NCBI GenBank assembly: GCA_023511455.1
Contig: JAIMBJ010000006.1
Span: 106,739 to 170,738 of the forward strand
Origin: Bacillota bacterium
GTDB taxonomy: Bacteria > Armatimonadota > HRBIN16
Direction: 5' to 3'
DNA: 64,000 nucleotides
Shown: piece by piece, positions 63,844 to 64,000 of the stretch
Position numbering within the stretch: the first letter of the stretch is position 1
Layout of the letters: each line of letters opens with the position of its first letter
The notes under the pieces: generated by a model
The model's input: the letters and a program-made list of their open reading frames with translations, nothing else
Told to the model about the DNA's origin: nothing
Databases searched by the model: none
Program-made: the position numbers and the translations under genes

Positions 63844-63877
63844 ACCGAACCCTCTCTGCCTTGATGGGTGTGTCCAT

Positions 63878-63907
63878 ATCATAAAGCTGTTGCTGCTGGA
63901 GTGTCAA
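63878..63907 (-). promoter_or_regulatory. promoter of the heparinase-DUF6785 operon
   Basis: Leftward TTGACA (63907-63902), 18 bp, TATGAT (63883-63878), 35 bp before ATG 63843. Confidence 0.75.
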
Positions 63908-63931
63908 GGGTGGGAAGGAGTGTTGTGGTTT

Positions 63932-63972
63932 CCAATTTGAAATGTCCTATTTTATTCCCAATTTGAAATGTC
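63932..63972. repeat. 15-bp direct repeat near the window end
   Basis: CCAATTTGAAATGTC occurs at 63932-63946 and 63958-63972, 26 bp apart, with A/T-rich DNA between. It resembles the multiple terminal repeats of some insertion sequences (IS21-type), but the element, if any, lies beyond the window. Confidence 0.4.
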
Positions 63973-64000
63973 ACATCGTCTTAATCCCCGGAAATACCTT

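Noticed and set aside
1..64000. tRNA, rRNA or CRISPR arrays
   Set aside because: Intergenic gaps are short; I looked through them by eye and saw no cloverleaf, rRNA or repeat-spacer pattern.

Overview
The window is a gene-dense bacterial chromosome segment with housekeeping genes, carbohydrate-active enzymes and exported proteins. It carries no rRNA, tRNA, CRISPR array or complete mobile element that I can see. A DUF1559-type prepilin with an H-X9-DG motif, a PEP-CTERM protein, a dockerin-tailed beta-helix protein, a GBA2-like GH116 enzyme, heparinase II/III, a DUF6785-like membrane protein and a D-aminoacylase together point to Armatimonadota or a nearby lineage. That assignment is inference; no marker tree could be run. 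Promoters read as ordinary sigma70 type, strong GGAGG ribosome binding sites are common, and TTG starts are probably used by secDF, efp and a sugar-binding lipoprotein.

Layout. 1-5 kb: a DUF2207/LemA pair, a dockerin beta-helix protein and a sugar isomerase. 5-13 kb: a GH116 glucosylceramidase-like enzyme, then leftward ASCH, metK, NYN/LabA and NIL-metX-ABC ATPase genes. The NIL-metX operon has a leader that can be drawn as an H-type pseudoknot. 13-20 kb: a PEP-CTERM protein, gcvPB with a LipM-like acyltransferase, a DUF1559 prepilin, a D-aminoacylase and a truncated nitroreductase. 20-27 kb: rightward secDF-recJ-rel-dtd. 27-31 kb: leftward bifunctional nuclease, rho, hpt and guaA. 31.6-36 kb: rightward Trm112-aroQ-M24 peptidase-5'-nucleotidase-aminotransferase. 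36-44 kb: a leftward run of twelve genes, efp, a Cys-rich membrane protein, accB, a pseudopilin, accC, nusB, folD, ispA, tdk, a MNT/HEPN toxin-antitoxin pair and a translin-family gene. 44-49 kb: a ThuA-like protein, a decayed GH2 remnant followed by an intact GH2 gene, and a small cluster of a CsoR-like repressor, OsmC and DUF302. 49-55 kb: leftward M42 peptidase, a pseudopilin-like protein, a sugar ABC importer without its ATPase, a broken nucleoside hydrolase and lipB. 55-64 kb: an oxidoreductase-GNAT fusion, an SGNH esterase, a 2-hydroxyacid dehydrogenase, a DUF6785 membrane protein and heparinase II/III.

Most notable observations: the accB in the acc operon lacks the biotin-accepting lysine (Gly at the expected position); the CsoR-like repressor lacks all three usual metal/thiol ligands and has an inverted repeat over its ribosome binding site; a HEPN/MNT module and a translin homologue end a long housekeeping operon; the metX operon leader may fold as a pseudoknot; and a Gfo/Idh/MocA oxidoreductase is fused to a GNAT domain. 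None of these has been tested by database search here.
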